Both the position numbers and the translations under genes were made by a program. A stretch of 64,000 nucleotides of DNA, taken from Siphonodentalium dalli (Eukaryota > Mollusca > Scaphopoda > Gadilida > Siphonodentaliidae). Of the stretch, positions 52,901 through 61,900 are shown piece after piece; the stretch's first letter is position 1, and each line of letters opens with the position of its first letter. The stretch spans positions 186,068,369 through 186,132,368 of the forward strand of contig CP136061.1 of assembly GCA_032622095.1 (NCBI GenBank). Reading direction: 5' to 3'. The notes below the pieces were generated by a model that ran no database searches, had not been told where the DNA came from, and saw only the letters and a list, made by a program, of their open reading frames with translations.

Positions 52901-55900
52901 CATCACTGAGGGGGTTACCATCCTCATCAACTTTCCTTTTCTTTTTCTTATCTCTTTCACGTTCCTCTTGTTCCATCATCATCTTTTTCACCTTCTGTTT
53001 AAAAACCTTCTCAATTTTGTGCATGTCTCGAATATAATCTTCCACTTCCTCTTGAACGACTTCTGAATCCAGTTCAAGGAATGCACCATCCATAGCCCTA
53101 GTCAACATAGAATTGTGACATATAACCAGTGATATAACTGTCAAATATCAGATTTAAAATTGCATTGGTAAAGGTGGCATTGGATTTGCAAATTGCAATA
53201 TATTGTTATATTTAACATATTGTAACACTACAATTTTACTATGAGAAAATAAAAAAAGAAAGACATTTTCGTGAGATGAATTGCTGCTACACATGCAAGT
53301 ATCCATAATTAAATATATTTTACTGAATTGGGCAAATTAGGCAAGTAAATCTTTACATATATTGACAAATTAAAAATATTAAAATTAATGGACAAACTCA
53401 CTTTTTCTCAGCTCTCTGCCACTTCAGAACAACATTGAAGAGTCGGGCAAATGGATCGACTGCTACAGAAATATCATCAACATCTGGGTATGTAGAAACA
53501 GGATACTTAAAAAGCACCTCCTCCTGCAATATAAAAGAGAAAATTAATATCAAGGACCATGATATTTAGTGATAATTAAGAACTTAGTTTTGTTTCTATT
53601 AAGGTTATTTAGTTATAACCAAAAAGTTTGAAGTGTTATAGTAAATTTGTCTTCAAACTTTTCGGATATAACTCATAACCGTAATTGTAACAAAGAATTA
53701 GTTCTTATAATTTAATCTGGCAATCGCAGGAGAACTCTCATAAGTAGAAGCTAGAAGTAAAATAAAGTTGAAAGCCAACGCACTGTCACTCAGACAACTA
53801 ATTATTGATTGCTCAAGTGGCCTCATCAATTGATCGTTTTGATTGGCTAATGGCAAGTGATCATGCAATTGCATTGCAGGTGTTCGTGTTTCTGATATAT
53901 TTAAGCTGTTTTTAGTTTCATTTCTTTGCAAATATTAGCAAAAGTATTGTTGATTTCTCTTGGTAATTGTGCACCAAAGCAGTATGGTTATTGGCAGGGC
54001 AGTACTACCCGAAGGACAGAACTGATGTTAATGCAAAGAAAAAAGAAAATTTCCATTTTTGAAATTTTAAATACAAGTATTGAATTGTGACCATTTGAAC
54101 CCCATTGGTCCAATGGAAGATGGAAGCTATCATCTGTTCCATAAATAAGGTACCTTGTTTATGAAGGAAATATGTTCCTGAGCATCGGATATTCGCTTGA
54201 GAAGTGCCTTGATGTCCTGATTGTACTGTTGCATCATGTCTAACTCTCCGTAATCATTGAATTCGTCAACACGGTGCCGCATCTTCTCCAGTTCTATCAT
54301 CACCTTCTCTCTCTTGTCGAGTAGTGCCTTTTCTGCCTTCTGCTTCGAGCTCTCTACCAGCTGGATGTAATAGGTGAAATAACCATTGTAAGTAAAGTAC
54401 AGACTGCTTCTAAGATATATAATTAATAGGAAAGTGATTTGGAAAATACAAAACTCCCATATATCAGAGACATTTTATGCAATAATTGGATTCCAAGAGT
54501 ACATTCTTTGTTACACTCCGCCATTCCTATAATCCGTGAATTAAAAAAACAGACATACAAGTTACAAGGTTCATCCAGGCACATACAGGGCTTGATTTGT
54601 CATGTGTGAGGGTGCTTTTATTTTGGTTTTCCGGTTTCATGGTTGAAGCGAAAGTAATTTACGTTGTGTGTCGTCAACGGAATGCGCATGGAACGCATGT
54701 TCCATAGCATGTTCCATACGGGTGTGTAAATATAGAACAACAGGAACACTGTAATTCTAGGAACAAGCATGTAATTAAATTTACTAAAGCACGTTATATC
54801 TTGAAAAGAACCATAGATGTGTCATCTGATCTTCACAGTTCACACATGACATACATGGACAAATTATTCTTATTACATTTAATATGAGAGGCAATACTAA
54901 ATCAATGATTTACATTATCTCATGGCATAAGTTATAATTGGTAGTTCTAAGCACTTGGTGGACATGTATATTATCACATAATTTTCTTTATAATTAAGAA
55001 AGTTAAATCCTAGTGCCTAGAAGGGTGACTGAATAATTCAGATATATTTCCTTTCATTCCTGATAAAAATTTAGGAGTTCTAACAGACATGTTATTTTGT
55101 ATTCATCCATGAAGTTGCAGTTACAAATGCCATATTTTACAAGTTTGCATATCTGAACTTCTGTACTATTTCCATACAGCTAACACGGAACCTACCTCAT
55201 CATTTCTATCAAATATTGGATTGATTCTCTTCGGCCATGTCAGAGCTTCACAGTTCAGTTCAATCTCTTCAGGTGTAAACATGAAGACATCAATAAGGTA
55301 TGCAAGTCTATCTTTGGATTGCTGAAAACATAAGAAATAAAGAATAGTTGATAAACTCCGCATTTTAATTGTAAAATTGAGGATAAGCATGCTATCTGGT
55401 GTGATTTTGGGACGTTTTACCAGGGACGCGAGCCGCTGGAAAGTGCAAAATCAGATATTTTTCATCAAAAACACAAACTGATAAACATCCCAAAACCACA
55501 CTAGACAGCATGTTTAATCCCCATTCTAATTCACATTGTCCAAAAAATATTTCTATTATAGCCATAAGAATCTGCCAAAGAGTTGCGGAACATGACATGA
55601 CTGAAAATATTTGTAACCAAGTCTCCTGGAAAATGTATTCCAGTCCACGAAAATATAGTTCCATAGTTTGAATAGAAACAAATGGAGCCATCCAAAGAGA
55701 TCCATGAAATCCATTCTTTATGATGACAAATTGACATTGGTTATATATAAATTACATTAAGAAAGCAAGACAACCTAATGAGCTATGCATCTTATTGATT
55801 GAGCAACTGGGGTCCCTATATGATACTGCAAAGTTTACCAATCAACATAAAAACATGAAGAGAAATGGCGTTTGGATCATTATTCCTGCTCATACCAGCT

Positions 55901-58900
55901 TTAAATGAATATGTTATAGCATAACACCTGACAATATCTGGCCCACGGTCCAGTTTGACTTAAATAGTTAAACATCGGTATGTAATAGTATCTGGATTGG
56001 GTCATTGGGATATCAAGATTTTGATACAGAGTCCCAGCTCCAGTAATTTTCTCTCAATCTTGTTTCTCAACTGTTTCTATACTAAATACTCATTTACGAG
56101 TAGTTAATTATCCCATAAGGAAAAGTTCAGATAATAAGTTCAACACAGGTCATTTGATGAACTTATTATCTGAATATTTCCCACCAATGAGTATGATTTT
56201 TTTCTGCACTTTCTATTGCTTCTATTTCCTGAACATCCCTCCAGATGAATAATAGACCTTTCCCATGCATACTTTTACAACTGAGTGGGAGAATCCATTT
56301 AGTACAGAAAGGGTAAATTAAATGACAATGAGTATAACAAAGCAGCATTTGAAATAAACTCACTGTAATACTCTCATTAAGCTTTATCATTCCAGTCGTC
56401 CTGGCGTTGTTCACAAATCCCATCATTTCCATCAGGTCCTCACTGTTCTCTGGTAATCTCAGTGCTCTCGTCTCTATCTTCTGGAACTCCTGACAAATTC
56501 TACAGAAAGACCATATTAATAAAAACACAGTATTATTATAAGGGGAGACTAGTTTGAAAATCTGAGATGGGTGAAAATTAGTACAGTACACAACATTATG
56601 AGAAGTATATTTCAACTACATTCAATACTAAATAATGTCTGGGTCCGTTAGGGACTGGTTGTGTGGGGAAAAATCATTTTTATTACATGTACATCCCTAT
56701 ATCTTGAATTATTTTGTATATAAATGTCTGACAATATATATATAACTGATAATGAGGAGTGAATGTGGTGAAATATCTGCTATATTTGATATTTTATTCG
56801 TACAATAAATATGTCAAAATTAACATGGTATGTGTATAATAAATATTGTATCGTACAGGAGCATCATGACCATGTTTGGGCGTCTTGCTGCTGTCCCCAG
56901 TACAGAATAACAGTTTAACCCTTTCAGTGCCAAGTCAGAAAGTGCTCTAAGAGCACTTTCCATCAATGTATCACATTATTATAATCAATAAATTTGAAAA
57001 ATTATCAAGGAAATATGGGTTGATACAAAAATCGGACTTGGCACTGAAAGGGTTAAATACATAGAGAGTAATCACTAGATTGAACTGGTGCGCTCAAGTG
57101 TTTTACACAATAGTCAGAGTCTCGAATGAATTATTTTACATCACCAGTTCAATAAAGTGATTATTCTGTTTATTATATTCCACTATAAACATTTGATTTA
57201 CCAGATATACAAATAATACTGGCATTATACACACGACACATATATGTCTATAGCGTGTATGAATTCATAACGCGCTAGTTTAAGTGACATAATTCACTGG
57301 TGAAATTATTTTCATAATCACTTGATAAATCAAGGGAAATCACACATAGGAATGTAATAAAAATAATTGACGGCTGAATGGATAAATCTGCTCAAATGCA
57401 GTTTACATTCTGTTTCATACTCGAGCAAAAGGCGGAAGTTATTACCCATAATTACAATTTAGGGCAATGTATCATGTATGTTTTATCTCCCTATCATGGA
57501 TACATACAATGTATCATGTGTGTTTTATCTCCCTATCATGGATACATACAATGTATCATGTGTGTTTTATCTCCCTATCATGGATACATACAATGTATCA
57601 TGTGTGTTTTATCTCCCTATCATGGATACATACAATGTATCATGTGTCTTTTATCTCTCTATCATGCATGGATACATACATGTGTGTTTTATCTCCCTAT
57701 CATGGATACATACAATGTATCATGTGTGTTTTATCTCCCTATCATGGATACATACAATGTATCATGTGTGTTTTATCTCCCTATCATGGATACATACAAT
57801 GTATCATGTGTGTTTTATCTCCCTATCATGGATACATACAATGTATCATGTGTGTTTTATCTCCCTATCATGGATACATACAATGTATCATGTGTGTTTT
57901 ATCTCCCTATCATGGATACATACAATGTATCATGTGTGTTTTATCTCCCTATCATGGATACATACAATGTATCATGTGTGTTTTATCTCCCTATCATGGA
58001 TACATACAATGTATCATGTGTGTTTTATCTCCCTATCATGGATACATACAATGTATCATGTGTGTTTTATCTCCCTATCATGGATACATACAATGTATCA
58101 TGTGTCTTTTATCTCCCTATCATGGATACATACAATGTATCATGTGTCTTTTATCTCCCTATCATGGATACATACAATGTATCATGTGTGTTTTATCTCC
58201 CTATCATGGATACATACAATGTATCATGTGTGTTTTATCTCCCTATCATGGATACATACAATGTATCATGTGTGTTTTATCTCCCTATCATGGATACATA
58301 CAATGTATCATGTGTGTTTTATCTCCCTATCATGGATACATACAATGTATCATGTGTGTTTTATCTCCCTATCATGGATACATACAATGTATCATGTGTC
58401 TTTTATCTCCCTATCATGGATACATACAATGTATCATGTGTCTTTTATCTCCCTATCATGGATACATACAATGTATCATGTGTGTTTTATCTCCCTATCA
58501 TGGATACATACAATGTATCATGTGTGTTTTATCTCCCTATCATGGATACATACAATGTATCATGTGTGTTTTATCTCCCTATCATGGATACATACAATGT
58601 ATCATGTGTCTTTTATCTCCCTATCATGGATACATACAATGTATCATGTGTCTTTTATCTCCCTATCATGGATACATACAATGTATCATGTGTGTTTTAT
58701 CACCCTATCATGGATACATACAATGTATCATGTGTGTTTTATCTCCCTATCATGGATACATACAATGTATCATGTGTGTTTTATCTCCCTATCATGGATA
58801 CATACAATGTATCATGTGTGTTTTATCTCCCTATCATGGATACATACAATGTATCATGTGTCTTTTATCTCCCTATCATGGATACATACATGTGTGTTTT

Positions 58901-61900
58901 ATCTCCCTATCATGGATACATACAATGTATCATGTGTGTTTTATCTCCCTATCATGGATACATACAATGTATCATGTGTGTTTTATCTCCCTATCATGGA
59001 TACATACAATGTATCATGTGTGTTTTATCTCCCTATCATGGATACATACAATGTATCATGTGTATTTTATCTCCCTATCATGGATACATACAATGTATCA
59101 TGTGTCTTTTATCTCCCTATCATGGATACATACAATGTATCATGTGTCTTTTATCTCCCTATCATGGATACATACAATGTATCATGTGTGTTTTATCTCC
59201 CTATCATGGATACATACAATGTATCATGTGTGTTTTATCTCCCTATCATGGATACATACAATGTATCATGTGTGTTTTATCTCCCTATCATGGATACATA
59301 CAATGTATCATGTGTGTTTTATCTCCCTATCATGGATACATACAATGTATCATGTGTGTTTTATCACCCTATCATGGATACATACAATTCATACAAATAA
59401 AAATCAAGGTGACTAAGAAAAGTGAAACAGTAATACAGTAATGCCCAAAATAATTGAATCCTTAACCACAGCAAAATTATGGGTAATTTTTCAGGATTTA
59501 GTCAGAAATATGGCTTGCTGCCATTCATCGGAAAGCTCAATGGAAACAAGCCATATTTCCGACTAAAAATTACCCATAATTCTGCTGTGGTTAACCCTTT
59601 TCCCAACAGCACATGTAGTTAAACCACGTCATATAGCCAACGTCAACAGGTATGAAGGTAATTACGTTAGCCAACAGGAATTTGACGTTATAACATCATT
59701 GGGTGTTTCCCCACACTGGCCACAGGTAAATGTGCCATGTGTATCATCCGATATGCAACAACAAGCATGCTTTCACTTAAGACTTAAGTTAAGTGTCATC
59801 TGTGAATACGATAATGGAAACATAAACCAATAGACGAACTAAATATGTGCATATAAACCGTTTATCTTCATTTTATCACAAATGTGAGTCAAAAATGACA
59901 TTTTATGCAAATTTACGGTATGCCTATGCGAGTGTGTCCTTTAAGTTTGTTTACCCACGGATTCGTGTCCTGATTGAAAAAATAATAATTCATGATTTTT
60001 GAAAACAAAAAAGCGTATTATAAATAAAATAATTAAACCAAATGTCTTTATATATGATGTACATTAATCATATAAACCATGATTTGACAAAGTCGTAAAA
60101 AGACTTCCGATAAAAGCGCAAATTATTAGCAATTACGTCACGTTGCTTTGTGAAAGTTTGTAAATTTTCGTGCAAAAACCACATGTTCAAAGGTCACTTT
60201 TTGTTGATTCTAAGAATGTTTTCATTGACAACCAATGACATCAATGATTAGAAGTTTGAACTGATTTCATTGGCTCAAGTTTAGGGGTGGAGTTTCCCCA
60301 TTGATGCTAATTAGATGACAGAAAACCAGAGCGAATTGTTCGAAATGGCTGTGGGCTAACTTAGTAAGACGTCGCCAGCAGGTGCTCGAATGTGTCGCTT
60401 GGGATATTCTTTGTTTTATCGACATTGCGTTGATATAAGTACATTATTACTTTATAGTCGGTAATTATATATGCATACACGCAAAGAAGCTTCCCAAGAT
60501 GAATTTGAGATATCTGCATGTCAACTGTAAACTCGCCTTTATTTAGAAGCACCCGCATTGGGCTGACTTGATGTCAAACCAGGAGATATTTTTTTTTATT
60601 GATTTCTTTCTCGATCGATCAGGGTCCATGGTCTTTTGCGCGGTATATTTGAAATCTTGAACAGATGGATATATAAAAGTAATATCTCATCAATTTATTA
60701 TACTAAATTTGTAGATAATATATATAAAAAAGTTTTAATTATGTGTTTAGAATCCCGCCGATAGCACAACAACGGCCGCGTCCGTAGTTACATTACAACC
60801 GGAAATAATATTCCGATGCTCCGACATAACATGATTTCGCAGAGTAAATTTGTGCAATAAATGCAGAAAGATCCACTTTGAGTCATCAATTTGGAATTGC
60901 AATGTTCGAGTTCTAAAATTAAACAACAATTGTGACACTTAATGAATATGTTTCACAACATTTGGTTTGTTGAGAAGTTCACCTACATTAAATATTGATC
61001 AAATTTCATCTTCGTCGAAAATTCGCTACCAGTGAACCACGTGTTTCTGTTTCGTTTGTTTTCATTTTGTCAGCCAATACGAGACTGAGAACATACTCTA
61101 TGTCAACATTTAATATTTAGGAAGGCAAGTTGGAAATACGTGCCTTCGTTATGTTGTTAGTCCATTAAAAAAAAATATTATTATAAAAATCTTTTTTCAC
61201 GTTCACGGATGAAGTGACAATCATAATGGAACTCGACAGGAAAAACATCCCAATGGCCAGTTCCGCAACTGTCACGCTGAGATTTTGCTTAGCTGTGGCC
61301 GATTTAATTACGGCTGGGGAAAATGTTCATATTGCACTATTTGGAAATATAAAATCACCACTTAAGAAATAATACATAATCCAATATAAATATCAAGTTC
61401 AAGTTGTCATATTTTACATAGATTACCCTCGCGGCCACGCATAACGCAATCAACAAGGAAGCGTCTCTGACAACAACTTTCGTTTTCGTCGAAACCACGT
61501 GTTTCTATTTCGTTTGTTTTCATTTTGTCGGCCAAAACAGCATTCTAAGTAAACATTTTGCAAATCTAAAGCCTAGCAAAGGAAGAAAGGATTTAATATG
61601 TGCCCTTCATGATCTTAACCATCAGCAGAACAAAACACAATCAATGTAAATCGTCATTATTACTCTTTATTCGAGTCTCAAATCCGAGTGTTGAAAATGC
61701 AAAAATTAAAGACGTCAAAAGACGATACGGACGCTACAACAAAAGACGTCAAAAGACGATACGGACGCTACAACAAAAGACGTCAAAAGACGATACGTTG
61801 GAATAAGGGTTAAGGAGTCAATTATTTAGGGAATTATTGTATATTGTCCCTGAAATGGGACATCTAATTTGTCATCACTAGTTATAATACCAAACACATG

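Noticed and set aside
57378-59441. Three overlapping plus-strand frames of 640-687 codons as a repetitive secreted or membrane protein
   Set aside because: They arise from a stop-free 42-bp tandem repeat whose length is a multiple of three. All frames are equally open and no unique domain flanks them.
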